Positions 1 through 13,140 of a stretch of DNA of 64,000 bases are shown one piece after another. This DNA comes from Gorsachius magnificus. Its lineage: Eukaryota; Chordata; Aves; Pelecaniformes; Ardeidae. Both the position numbers and the translations under genes were made by a program. The DNA is taken from positions 105,643,311-105,707,310 of the forward strand of contig CM067082.1 of NCBI GenBank assembly GCA_034008185.1. Reading direction: 5' to 3'. The stretch's first letter is position 1. Every line of letters starts with the position of its first letter. A model generated the notes under the pieces. That model worked only from the letters and a program-made list of their open reading frames with translations, was not told where the DNA came from and made no database searches.

Positions 1-3000
1 ATAACTGACTGACCGACAAACTCATTCAGCGCTGCTACACAACCTGCTCCAAGGTTAAGTTGAAGTCCTAAACTGCCCTAGACCTCTGAGTTGAGCCCTC
101 AGACAAGGTCCAGTTCTTTAGGGCTGAAAAGACCAGCTTTGCTACCCTGCAGCACCATTCCCTCCAGTATCTATCCAGTCAGCCTGATCCCTGCCTTAAG
201 ATGGAGTCTACAGCAAGCTGCATGCAAACTTACCCTCCTCTACCGATACACACTACATTTCTGCTCTTCCAGGCTAAACTGGAAGGAAAAGTAGGAGAAA
301 AAATGTAAACTCTAGAGTGAGATTTATTTTCCTATTCCAAGTGGGTACCAAGTAATTTTAAAGCAAATAATGTACGCTAATCAATTTAAATCTTCTACTT
401 TTCATGTGTGCTCCGCTCTCTTTGATGAGATATTCTGTCACAAATCTATAAACATTTATTAAACACACCACATTATTCAAGATAAAGATATATTAGTGAT
501 TCTGATACTGAAAGTCTGGGTATCATGCATAGAGTTATGCTGCTGTCTCTGCAAACTGTAGGGGTGTGAACTCTATTTCTTTTCTTTCTTCACAATATTT
601 CTGGCAATAAGTAGTCTCTACTGACTATTGAAGACTGCTGTGGAATCAAATGCTCTTTAGTGTCCCTCAGGGTGTCAGGCCACATAAAGTTATCTCTGTG
701 TTATGATACACACAACTGAGTGAGAAAAGATTGAAGATTCACAAGGAACTTACAAGATTATTCCTTGACTTAAATGCTTTAGCACGCAGTCTTTGCATGA
801 TGTTATGGGGGTTTTTGGTGAAGCAATATTATTTAATTTATCAACATAGATTTTGGTCAATTATTTCTTGAAAGTATGGTTTCAAAGTGGTAATTCTGCA
901 GAAATTTCCAATACCGTGCAACCATTTGTATTATTCAATGTGTTGGTGGCAGGCAGACATATTTTTGAAGACTGTTTCCGCTATTTCTTTCATTTTCTTC
1001 ATAGGTCTAGGCACAATTTTCTGTTTCTTTTATTCTTTTCTTTTTGGAGCATTTAGTCCTGTATCAGTAATTACAGGAAGTGTCTTGTTAGCTTCTTTTC
1101 ATCTGCAGTGGAGGCAAGACATCTTGCAAATTCAATTCCTCCTGTCACATTTATAGCAAAATTAGTCCTCCTTGGGCTTCTAGTGAGCCTTGTGGCTTGT
1201 GGTTTCTGTTTCTTACTTTCTGACCCCTGACTCCACACGGATATTCCCTCTCTCAGTTACCTGGAGCGTCAGCCTGCAAGGTGCGGTACGCGCTGGCCCC
1301 CATCCAGCAAAGCTATTAAGCATGTGTCCAGTCCTGCTGAAGTTAGTAGGCCCTCCATGTGTGCTTAAACTTAAACACATGCTTAAATACTTTATAGAAA
1401 GGGAGTAATCTCAACACTTGGCAAGACTGAGTTTCAGAGATCCTTTAGACCTTTTCTTACCTAGTTTGCTATTTGCTTGCTCTAGCCCTGCTCCAGCCTC
1501 TTTCTTGCCTTGTGCCATCTCCTTTCCAATTACCCATCCTTACCATTTTCTGCCTCACCTCTTCTCCTTATACCCTTGCATTCCCCACTAACAATGTTAT
1601 CCTGTGCTAATGGTCAGTGGTCATGGATATGTCTCTTTTTGTACTGCTAGAGGAAAGCCCGGTGAATTTTTCAGCATACAGCCTTTTCTGAGCTCCAAGG
1701 CTGTGCAAAAGTTAATAGAATTAAATTCACAGCATGTGAAGACATTTGCAGAGTTTGATTCTGTGGGTAAATTTTGAACCCATGAACTTCAAGTGAGTTG
1801 AAAATTTATTCAGAACACGTTCTCCCATCTCTAGCACAGACTGCATTTAATGTTATACACATCTGTTATTATTACAAACAAAAAGTTGCTGTTTTTACTC
1901 TAGTGCCAAATGAGGCACAAAAAAACAACAGCTGTTGCTATTGCACAACCAAACAACCCCCTTCCCCCCCACAATTAGTCTTGCCTTAAAAAAATAGCAA
2001 ATAAAAACCTCAGACATAAAATTGAAAACCTCATAAAAAAGAAGAAAAATCCCAGAAAATAAATAGACTCAAATGTGGTCTGCTTATAAATATTCATAGG
2101 GAAAAATGGGATCACATCACTTAGCCCACTCCTAAGGGAACCCTCAATGCTAACGAACTCTTGCAGCACATGTTAGCAATAATGGGTTTCCTTATTCTAC
2201 AAGACAAAAACAGGATCTCGGGCCAACATGGTGGCTCAAGTAACCAGCCTCAGCAGGCTGCCTTGGAGATTCCAGTTTCACTTGAATTCTTGCCACTTCC
2301 AGCTCGGCTGATGATTTCAACTCTTTTATTGAAATGGAGAGGTAAAGCTGTGTGGTGCAGTGTGTGGCATTCAGCTGCACGTTTTCCATTCGTACAGATA
2401 AGTGTTGTCCAGCTCCCTATTTCTGTGTGGTTTTAACCGTTTATCCTTTAAGGGGTTTTGTCTTAGCAGGTGCTTGGTAGGTCTCCCTGTTGCAGCCTGG
2501 TCCTCAGCTACTCTCTTTGCTCTGGGGCCTGGTGGTCACACAAACATCTAAGCATTGCCCACACTGCCAGTGGAACTCTGATCCAGCCCTTCTCTCAAGT
2601 CCAGATGTGCCTCAAGTCTGTTCACATGCAATTTCACATTCAAAGTCAAGCTCACACTAGACTTTTATGCCCTGCGGATGATGAGCCCAAGCGCGCTCAT
2701 CACCAAGCTCGCATTCAAGCCATCTGGGTACATCAAGCACGAGCAGGACAGAGCATGCTCCACTCCAGTCTGCCGGCAGATACTTGGAGTTCATTTCTCC
2801 CCATGCACATTAGCAGAGCTTGGAAGCACTGTAGGCAGAAAGCAAGGCAGACAGACATAGGGCTTGCTGCCTGTGCCCGCTTCCCCGCGCTCGGCATAGA
2901 CCTGCCACCTATTTCTTGTCTGTTTTCACGAGTTTTTTCTGCACATGCTGAGTGGGCAGAACAGCACAGCTCCATTTGCTCGCTCTTGCTGGCCACTCCT

Positions 3001-6000
3001 TGCTCACCTGCTTGGTGGGAAACAGGAACAGTGGTCCCACAAAGGGGACTTTCTCTGTGTTCAACTACTGCTGGAGCCTGGTCATGCCGGGGAGCAGCAT
3101 AGCTCCATGTGCCTCTTCCTTCCCTGTATGGGAATGCGGGTGAGCTCCAACATCACCATAAGTTCTGCTACAACCCACACCAGTTTTTGCTTAGAAAACC
3201 GCATCGTTCAGTCTGAAATTTTCCAGGCTTATCCTCTAGCTTGATGGTTAGCTTTAGGGAATTTAAGTAAAATCGGATAGAACATCTTTCACTTCAGCTG
3301 AAGCAGAGCATGAACGTATGTACACAGAAGCATGCCTGCTGCTTCTAGCCAGCCTTGTATAAGACACAACCATAAATAAAATTGACCTGCACAGAGCGGT
3401 AAATAAAGACTCGAACCTTTTGTCCATATTACTATGGCTAGACCAAACTGTTTGCTTTCAGACATTTCACATGCTTGAGTGCATGCCTGTTTACTTCACT
3501 GCGGAGACTGGTCCATGGTTGGTAACATGATTTGGTGAGAGATACCACGAGATTTAGCCATGAAAGAAATCTGGCCAAACTAGATCGCTACCAGTGCCTC
3601 CTTCCTTCCTTCATTTTTGTAGGAAAAATGAATGATTTGTGGGGAGTGTGGGGGTGAGGGTGGAGCAGGTTGCCTCTGTGTGGCAACTAAAAAGGTGTGC
3701 ATAGGCAATGTATTGTATATAATTTGGGAGGTGGGGGAAAAGGTAGCAAGCTTGTTAACCCAATAACTAGTCTGCTTTAGATATCTGTGAAGACATGAGT
3801 CAAAAATTCTCTCACACTCTCTCTAAAGAGAAAAGTGGTAACAGAGAACCCTTTTAGTATTTCATTTCTTATAAGACTGCCAGGAAGCTCTTTAAATAGT
3901 TCTGTCTGTTTTTAGCACCTGATATTTGAAGCTGTAACCAGGGCATTGAGTTCAAACACAACTTGAACTATTTTCAAAGGCTTATCCAGCCTTACAACAT
4001 AACACAGTCATTGCTCCAAAACCTCTTTCATTAAATCAGCCTGTCTTTCTCCCAATTAGGGTAAAATCCTGAACAGAAAAGGATGCTGTCCTATTTGCAC
4101 TGAAAGTAAGTTCTTTCTTCAAATTCTTTAAATTCTTTTTTATTCTTTCAGAGAAAATAAATACAGTAGAAGTATGTTTGCTTTTCTGCCTTCTTTGCAG
4201 AGGTGGCTAAAGGGGAGGTGATTATTACTGGCCACAGATTTGCCTCCTATAAATCTGTAAATTTAAAATAAAATGTCTGGGTTTTTTATTTTTATTTTAT
4301 TTTTTTGAAGTGACACTATTTCTGTCAAACCTGAGGCGCTGCTTTTTGAAGGGTATAGTTGGTCTGTAAAATTTGCAGGTAATAAAGTAAACAAATGAAT
4401 AGAGTTGTAACTTTTTGGACTGGGTACCTTTTATATCTGTAAATAACAGCCCAGCTATGTGTATGTATAATACAATACCTTTGCAGAAGGTTTGTGAGAG
4501 TTAAAAAAAGGTGTGCAGAAATCTGAGATACAGTCTGGGGCAGCAGTGGAAAGTACAATAGAAAGCCATTCTGTCTGTATGACATTTAGCTCAACCATTG
4601 CCGTTTTTCTCCCTTAACTCTTCTCTTCAGGAGTTATCATCTTATGATACCATTTGTGTCCTCTCCTAGTCAGCAAAGCCCTTACACAAATACTTATCTT
4701 TAAGCTTGTCCTATTTAAATCAACAGGGAGACCTGTCTTCACTGACGTTAACAGGATACAATTATGTATTTCCTTCAGGACATATTTAAGTATTTTACCA
4801 AATAGGGACAGACCTCTAAAATGGAGTTTTACGATTTATCGGAAGGCTTCTGAAAGAAGGAACAGGTTCTTAAGGAGAGTGTTTCCTATTCTTTTGTCTA
4901 AAATCAAATTGGTTTTGCTGATCAACTGGGTGCTCTTGGGTTGCACAAATTCCATATGCTAAATACCTGTTTTTCCAAGCTGCAGCTCAATTATTTTGAA
5001 ACATGTAACTTATGATAAAATAAATCTAGTTTGCAAGTCTTCAGTATCAAAATGAAATTAAATACAAGTGGCAACCTCAGAAACACTTGAAATAATACTG
5101 AGCAGAGGGAGAAATAAAAGAGGATTGAACTGACCAGCAGTTAATTTCATGTTAGCTCAGTTTCAAGGGAGAAGAAATTTGCATAGACCTCTGCTCGAAC
5201 ATTACGTCATTAGTGTCATGAATTTATCGATCTCTATCTTCCCTCTGTTCTTATGTTTCAGTCTCATTTAACCTTTCTCATGCGTTCTTTTGTAACATGA
5301 GAGGGGAAGGAAAATAATGGGGCCAGCCATTCCCTCAAAGCACTGGAGACCCTCTACTGTAAGGGGTTAAAAAGACAGTACAGTGACTCCTTCAGAGATG
5401 CTGCCAGAGAATGATGACTTGCGATAATTATTTCATTGGAGAAGGGGAAAAAAATAGATTTCTTCAAAGTAAAAATATCTAGGAACCAGATTACCTAAAA
5501 AGTCAGAACTTCTTGATGATGTAAAGGAACGGTTGTGACTATAAGAAATGTGAAATTAAGGACAGACCATTGCTGCTTGTCCTTCTGCCATGCAGCTGTG
5601 TAAAGAGCTTGGCTCTGTCTTCCCAGTAACCTCCTTCTAGGTACTGGCAGACTCCTCTCAGGTGTCCCCGAAGCTTTCAGGATAAGCCTTATTCCCTTAG
5701 CTTCTTCCTACGGGTCCTGTCTGCATTGCATGGGCTGTACGTGAGGTTGGGAGGCTCGTTACACTGTCCCGCAGTGGCACGTTCCTCTGTTGCACATGAA
5801 ACAGAGGGGTCCTTTTTTTTTGGAGAGGTGTCTCACTATGGACCCATTTAGTATTTGGAGGGGAGATGATGCTGAGTTGATTCTAAGCTTTTATGATTGA
5901 AGGCCGTTCCCAGCTTTTATCAGGTAATGTAATCAAAGAGCTTAAATACCCACTGTTGTACAGCAGTGGTAGCCATTAGTGTTTTAACAGTTGCCATTTG

Positions 6001-7230
6001 CAAGGAACTAATTCCACCTTTGCGCCAGAAGTGCTGTAAATCTCATCATGAGAGGCAAAAGGCAAAATCATAAGGATTTCAGTGATGATCACTATCTCAG
6101 ATAGTAATTAGAAACTTTGCCAGTTCAGCCAATTTCTGGTGAGATAAGATGTACATGCACAGCCTTTTCCCTCACCCACCCACTCATGTTGATTCTCTCT
6201 CTACATATTAACACACCAGACATTTCTGGCGGTCCAGCAGATATTAATTTTCCAAAGTAAAAACAACATAGGAGGTACAAGAACATACTGTACACAGGAG
6301 AGCTTTGAGTACAGTTTAAATGCAGCCAATTTCTATGAAGTGGGTCAAAACCAGTCACGTTGTTAAAGGATATGCTTTAAACCGAAAAAAAAAAAATAAT
6401 CAAAGGATTATTTTTCAAAGCAGTTTGTTGCTGAGAGAAAAAGTACCTTGTCTCCTAAAGGGCTGGAGAGTCTCTTTTGTCTACTGTTGCCGAAGTTAAC
6501 TATGGTTAGTTTTGGCATGTTGCTGTTTAAGCTCCATGGCTGGTGTACAGTTATCACTAATTAAACACAGTGGTCATACCAGTGGAAAATTCAACAGTTT
6601 AGTTTATCCTGCTGTAAAAAGGTAATGAAATGTACTTTTTTGGGCTTGATTTAGAAAAATCACCACTGACGTCAATTCCATAAATTAGTAATCCTATGTT
6701 AGACCAAGGTCATTTTCATATTAAAAAAAGAAAACACTAAACCTGAGTTCAAATAACATTAACAGACTGCTCTCAACTCCAGACAAAGATGGGAATTTGC
6801 AGGTGGAGGTGGAGGTTAAATCTTTGTTTTTGACAAGGAAGAATTGATAGCCCTTGCTGAAATTGCAGCATGCAGAATGAAAGCTTCCTACTGCAACCAT
6901 GTAGGTGTATTTTAATCATGATCAATAATCCCAGCACAGTCTTACGTAAGTCACTGTGAGGCTTTACAGATGAAGTTCTTTCGAAGTGGACTCCAGTCAT
7001 CTAGGTCTAGCAGTACACATGATTAATTTTGCAGTAAAGGCCTCTTTTGGGGCAGAAAATCTTGTTCATCACAAATCATTCTCCAGCATTTTTTAATTGA
7101 CAAAATGACCGGTGGAGCTAAACCACACTCAAGGGCATTTGGATCCAGCCTTAGGAGTAAAAGGTTGGTACTTCCACCTGGTCCTGCATCCTTTTTGTTT
7201 TTATAGAAATACTGAAAAAATTGATGACTC

Positions 7231-7264
7231 TTCAAAGAAAAAAAAAAAAAGTAAAAAAAAAAAA
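7231..7264. repeat. A-rich low-complexity tract
   Basis: Two long A runs are separated by a single GT interruption. It is a simple low-complexity sequence with no associated element recognised. Confidence 0.9.
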
Positions 7265-8222
7265 GTGGGGTTATGCAGTGTAGGTACCTGTGAGAGCAGA
7301 GAGTGGGACTAAAGGACCACATAGGACCCTGCTAGTCCTGTTTCTTGTGTTATTTCCTTGCCCTGGAGAAATACATCAACAAAAAGACTGCAATTGTTTA
7401 TTCATACTGGAATGCTGTTCATGATTTACCTCCTCAGCCGTTTCAGCCGTGATGGTCTACTGTATAAATATGTATTTGGACAAATTGGAATAGCTATTTT
7501 ATTTATGAAATAGACCATAAAGACTCCTGTGGAGTTTTTGACACCACACCTTGTAATGTGTATTATATCAAGCTGTACTATGCAGCAGTTATGGGGGAAA
7601 GTACTCTATGGCTATGCATTTTTAAAAGAAAAGCTAATGAAATTCTATTATGCGTGTTCTGTAGCTAGTTTTCAAAAGTTAATAATGTGTTCTGTTTGAT
7701 TTAGGGCTTAATTCAGCATATGGGCTAATTGCATTCAAAGTTTCATTTTATTTTTAAAAAGCTGAGATATTTTTGAATTATAGATGTGCAACCAGAACAC
7801 CCTTAACTGGTAAACTTGTATTTTTTCCTCCCTCTCCTTACTTAGAAAGTGTCCAAACCAATTTTAGTTATAATTTAAAGCATATTTTTCTTGGCCACTC
7901 TTAACCAGCTACAAGCCCAGAAGAGTGTGACCAGACATCTGGACATCTTGGACTTCAATTGACTGCTCTGATCTCCTGAAAAAATAAAACAAGCTATTCC
8001 ATGAGCACCAGAGCTAACAGAGCCTGGTTTCCTATGGATTTGTGTCCCATTTCCTTTATATTCCAACAAATAATAAACCCAGCTAGAGACAATATATCCT
8101 GTGGCTGCTCTGGAGCTACAAGTGTGCTAATTGCCCAGCCAAAATGCTCATGCTCTCCGGCTGGTCAGGATGTGCATGCTGACTGTCTGTCTGGCCTCCA
8201 TCAAGCCAAGTATATATATCTC

Positions 8223-8321
8223 GCCTTTCTAGAAAGGCTAAATACTGTCTGGGGAGGGTGGGGGCATTGGGTGGAAGGCAGAAAGGTACTTTTTGGCAAC
8301 CACTTATTTCAATAAGTGGTT
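8223..8321. repeat. Two perfect palindromes or hairpins 60 bp apart
   Basis: GCCTTTCTAGAAAGGC at 8223-8238 is a perfect 16-bp palindrome. At 8298-8321, an 11-bp arm (AACCACTTATT) is followed by a 2-base spacer and its exact reverse complement. An outer pair, AAAGGTA at 8282-8288 and TACCTTT at 8324-8330, could extend the second hairpin. No element type is recognised. Confidence 0.85.
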
Positions 8322-8859
8322 CTTACCTTTAGTCAGCATACTACTTAGTAGGAATGAGTTGTCTTTCAGACTTTTATCCCTCCATATTGGCCAAAACAGG
8401 TCGTGATTTCATAAACTTTTTTTTTTCTCCCCTTTATGAGAGTGCGCTAAACCCCAGGGAATGTTAAAATGTTCTTTTCCTTGCTGTTGCTTTTTCAGCT
8501 TCCTTTTTTGTCCAGATGAATGTGTTTTCAAAAATGGTGCTTCTTGCCCACAGTTACCTTCCCTATTACGTTTTCTAATGAAGGTCACTATTTCATTTGA
8601 ATTGGGCGCATGATTTGTAAATGCAAGGAAAGCATGCCAGGAGTTCTATAGTATCCACTTTAGCACCTAAATACTGTTATTATTAGTTTGCAAGTAAGAT
8701 GTAGAGCCTTAGGTAGGAGCTGAGCAAACTGCATGAATCACACATATAGTTTAAGATTGTCAAACGTAAAAGTGTGAAGTCCATAGTTAGTTGCTTAAAA
8801 AACAAATGTGAAAACTGCTGAGCTCCCAGAAGCTTTTATGAAAGCCAGGAGTTTTGAAT

Positions 8860-8985
8860 GCTGATTTGGGAGCCTAAATGCAGGATTTCCAAAAGAGGCT
8901 TAGAGGTGTTTGCAGCCAGCTCCCAATAATGTTTAATCAAAGTTGAGTGCCTAAGGCGCTTTGAAAATCACAGCCTCCTGAACAT
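8860..8985. repeat. Possible ancient sauropsid interspersed repeat
   Basis: Phrases such as GGGAGCCTAAATGC and GTGCCTAAGGCGCTTTGAAA are typical of an old repeat found widely in bird and reptile introns. The class and strand are not certain, and the borders are guesses. A repeat-library search would settle this. Confidence 0.4.
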
Positions 8986-9084
8986 AGCTCTGGGGCCTTC
9001 CTTTGAAAAATCAGTGTTTTTCAGGGACAGAGAGGGAATGGGTATGCTTGCCTTCATGTGCATGTGTAGATAGATGAGCAAAAG

Positions 9085-9390
9085 AAGACATCAAAGATCA
9101 TGAATGCCAGGTTCAGAGCAAGCAAAAGGCAGTGGTTCTTCATGCACTTTGCCTGAGGATGTTGTGGATGCTGAAAACATTTTTTGAGTTCAGGAGGAGA
9201 CTGGACAAATTCACAGAAAAGAAGTCTATCAAAAGTTACTAAATAAAGAGAAACCATGTCTAGCTTAGAAAGCCCCTAAGCTGAAAATAATTGGAGGCTG
9301 GCAGAGTCTTAAGGGGAAGTATCGTATATAATTGCTCTTTTCTAACTCTACCCTAGACAGCTGTTAGAGACAAGGAGTATCTGCAATAAG
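9085..9390 (+). mobile_element. Degraded CR1-like fragment, + orientation
   Basis: The sequence follows the usual order of an old CR1 3' region: a TTCAG-AGCAAGCAAAAGGCAGT segment, then a GAGGATGTTGTGGATG segment, then GGAGGAGACTGGACAAATTCA and a closing part with TTGGAGGCTGGCAGAGT. Many substitutions and small indels are evident, and no reading frame survives. The match is from remembered CR1 consensus features, not from a search, and the borders are approximate. Confidence 0.75.
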
Positions 9391-11044
9391 CTGGGAACAA
9401 CTTACAGTAGGTAAAAAAAAGGGAAGGATCTTCATCCATGGCCTTGTTAGCACAAGCTAGCAAAATTCACACTCCAGTGTTGGGGAGCGTAGCTTTGGCA
9501 ATGCAGCAACACTCTCCATCCATTACATCCCAACAGAGGAGCAAGGCACACACGATCCTAACTAGAGAACCAGTGCTTCCAATAGATTTCAAAAACAGCC
9601 AAGCAGAAAGACTGGTTTGTTTCCGAAGGGGGAAAAAAAAGGAAAACAAAAAAAAAGCAGCAAACCATAAAACATGTGATTGAAACTCTCCCAAAAGGAA
9701 ATAAACAACAACCCAAAACCTAAAAATGGCAGGAACTCTTTTCATGATGCCTGTCTTTTTCAGTCTTGTTACACCCGGTATTTAAGGTTTATTTCTAGGC
9801 CAACCAGTTCTTCTTACTGGCAGTGCCTGAGTTATCACACACACTTTTGCAGGGTGTGGATTTTTTTTTAAAAACCCACAATTTTAGCAAACCTTTCAAG
9901 AATGTTTTACACAGTGATATCAGAGAATCAATTATTCAGGCTCGTTTTGGGTAGATCTTCCCTCCCCCATTTCCTTGGTTATTAAAGAAAACAGCGAAAT
10001 TTGGATCAGACATTCAGCTATCCAGTCCAAAATACATTCTTTTTTATTTTAACTGCACTGCATCAAGTTGACATATGACGTGACACGATGTAACATAACA
10101 TAAACCAACATTACTCTGCATAACACATTAGAAATTAAAAATAAATATTTCCTTTGGATCCCATCGGTACTATCAATTTTACTTGCACATCTCTAAATTA
10201 TGTTTCTTCCTCTCATGTCTTGCATCCCAGCCACTCGCTTAGGTGAAGAACCACCCTCCCCCTCCGATATGTTCGTTAATAACATGTATAACATGTCCAG
10301 GTTCTTGGCCTCTAGAAATGCAGACAAAAACCAGTTGTCTCCTCTGAAATCTTCACTGATGTTTGGGCTTATTTTTTTGTTGATAGTTTCCTTGTTTTAA
10401 TAGAAGTAGTCATTATGTTTAAAGAGAAATTAAAGCCTGAAAAAATGAAGTAGAATCTGAGCAGGTGATAAAATGTATTTTAATATTCATCATGCAGATA
10501 ATTAGATGAGTAGATAAGGAAACCAGGAATGTGATTTAGTAACAGTAAAGTCAGATGGTCTCCATGTAAAATCTACAGATTTTTTTTCCCCATGGGTAAA
10601 AGTTATGTTGGTGATTAAAAACTATATGGTTTCTGCCATTTTATGGAGAATCAATTAATCTTTTTATGGACTTTGGAAAACAGTTATCGATATCCTCATT
10701 GGTATCAATGAGGAAAATGAGACTCACAGAAGTGTGTGTTTTTAAAAGCAGTCTCTTAGATAAGTATCTTGGTTTTCAGTCTCTGCTTGAAGTCCGTCGG
10801 GCCTGATTTCCAGAGGTCTTGATCAAATGTGGCTCATTTGACTTCTAATGGAGCTGTCAACGTGATGTCCTCGACAAATCGAAACTTTTGGCCCCTGGTT
10901 GCCAGACATAGTAAAGAGGCATAATAACGATGCCAAGACCAGTTACTGGCTTAGCTAAAGAAGTATGCATGTGGCAGGTTAGGGGTAAAGTACAAATCTC
11001 CCAGGTACCAGCTCTGTGATGGCACCGCACCATGCGGTGAGGGA

Positions 11045-11275
11045 GATGAGGTTAGGCTTTAGGAAGACCTTGCTTGCAGTAAGGACAGCTGAGCACTGCA
11101 ACAGGTTGCCAGAGGTGGCTGTGGAGTTGCTCTTACTACTGTTCTTTAAGAGTGAGTCAGATAAACATCTGTCATGAATAACATAGGTACAGGTGATTCT
11201 GCATTAGAGCTGGAGAAGGAAAAGGTAATGTCTCCTGGGGCTGCCTTCAGCCCCATTTTTTGTGTCTCCATGTAG
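11045..11275 (+). mobile_element. Degraded CR1-like fragment, + orientation
   Basis: Recognisable CR1 3'-end landmarks occur in order: TTAGGAAGACCTTGC, then CAACAGGTTGCCAGAGGTGG, GTGGAGTTGCTCTTAC, CAGATAAACATCTGTCATGA and finally a CTGCCTTCAGCCCCA segment that corresponds to the element's 3' end. The copy is old and frame-broken. Together with the fragment 1.7 kb upstream in the same orientation, it could be part of one older insertion or of two independent ones. Confidence 0.72.
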
Positions 11276-13140
11276 GTGTCTCTGGATGCTTTTTAACTAC
11301 AGCTAGAAAAACACCAGAAACATTATAGCTGCTTTAGCACAGCACTCTGCCTAGGCTGAAAAACCCTGCTGAGAAAGGTATATTGCATAGTCAGAGCTGC
11401 AGTGCACTCCACCAAAGGAATTCCCTGCCTCTTCTCCATAACATCCATGTCTCCTTTTTTGTATGTTTGAATTTCCCTTTTTTTAGCTGCCTTTTTAGGC
11501 AAGCCATTGTTAGTTGGATAATTTTTTTTTCAGTGAATAAATTTTATTCCTTCTTACTCTCCCCTCCTTTGTTGGGTTTTGGGTTTTTTTTGGGGTTTTG
11601 GTTTTGTTTTTTTTTTTTTATTGATGCTGTTCACAGCTCTCTGATTACTGAGTCAAATTTTGTTACCACACCAAGGCCTCCCCCTAAACCAGGCATCATC
11701 TTTCAAAAGCGGCCTCAGCCCGTGGGTATCCAGCTGGCAGGAGCAGTGTGCATTTCTCTGCCTTGAGACTCCTTCTTCCAGGAACAGCAGCAATGAGATG
11801 TGGTTAGGCCCTATTGTTATACCAGAAGGCTGCAATGAAAATAAATTTGCCGCTCTCTTTGATTGCGAGGCAATTCAATCAATTGCTGGGTAACTGCAGG
11901 CTAACTCAGCATCGTTGACATGAGTGTGGAAACGTTCTGCCTTTGAGCTGCGGCTTCTCCGACTAGCATATGGCTGCAAACATCAATAAGAAATCTCCCT
12001 CCAATTGTAGTGATGCAAATGATTGGCAGAGATACCATGCCCTTAGGTAGTCATTGCATCATGCTAGTCACATAGTACTGACTTCTAGTGGGTAGCATAA
12101 TAACAGTAACTACTACAAGTCAGCTGTGTATAAACAACATATATGATAGCTTGTAGCACTGAATAAAGATGCTAGTTCTACAGGTAATTTGGAAAAAAAC
12201 CCCATAAATATACCTATTTGATAAAGGTACAATATTTGTAAGTGTGTCTATGTAAAATACAGACAGAACCACGTCCTGCTAAAGTCGTCTAATGGCTTTT
12301 AATTTCAGGGGGTCACCCCTGACTAACTGGGGACATTAAAATTAGCCTCGAAAATATACAGGTGATGTTTTGGATTCTGCTTCTATTAGTGGATTAGGCT
12401 TTGCTCCCACAACACAACTCAAGGGTGGGAGCTCCTCTCGGGAGAATTGAACTGTCTGAGAGGAATGCCTGTAGCCTTAGATACATGTTTGCGCTCCCAG
12501 AGCTGGCAGCAGAGAGACAGGCTCCTCCAGAGAGTAATTCCCCATGTATTAAGAGAGATGTCTAAAACTGGTGAGACGAATGACTTTCTGATCGTGTCTG
12601 TTTCTCTGTGTCAGTGAGAGGGAGACTGGATGCATTGCTTAGACTAGACATTTCACGTTTGGAAAGCTGAAGCTAGGTGGGAAGGCTCATATCACACATC
12701 TCCAGAGATGTGCGGCCTCTGCAAGCCCAGGGCTTTGCCTGCTCTGATATCATGAGTGGGACTTGTAATTTCTGAAAATGAAATAATTTGAAAAATTTCA
12801 CAGGCATTGTAGCAACCTAAACTGTTCAGGTGGTACATTATGTTTAAGGGACAAACATACAGGTTGGAAGATGTGTCTTTGGTTTCTAGCTACAGGTCAG
12901 CCTTCCTATGCTGACCCAACGATCAGTTGGCCATTGGTTCACCCACTTTGGGAAAGACTTCTACTAAAGCCATGAAGCTTCTGTTTTTCAAAAATATATA
13001 TTCCTAGTGGGTGTCAGCCAAATCTGCCCTGTAGGGAGATAGATTTAGGTGAGAGCAGCGTCCTCTAAGTTCTTATCAACTGCTTTTCTCAAACTTTGAT
13101 TGATCCTGATATGGCGCTTTTGTTTCTCACTCACCTGCAG

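Larger units (their letters stand above)
1..13140 (+). other. Downstream part of the BMPER intron preceding the VWD exon
   Basis: This is at least 13.1 kb of intron. I saw no cysteine-rich VWC-type exon with splice borders on the + strand. It contains two CR1 fragments (about 9085-9390 and 11045-11275), a probable older repeat near 8860-8985, a pair of palindromes at 8223-8321, an A-rich tract at 7231-7264 and G-rich tracts near 3641-3663 and 11574-11601. A GC-richer block at about 2470-3130 carries a 210-codon open frame with no recognisable domain. The rest is AT-rich single-copy-looking sequence with short chance ORFs. The 3' end has a good pyrimidine tract and CAG acceptor at 13140. Confidence 0.85.

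Noticed and set aside
10690..10740. MIR-like GAGGAAAATGAGACTCACAGA segment
   Set aside because: It is suggestive of a SINE tail but too short and diverged to call.
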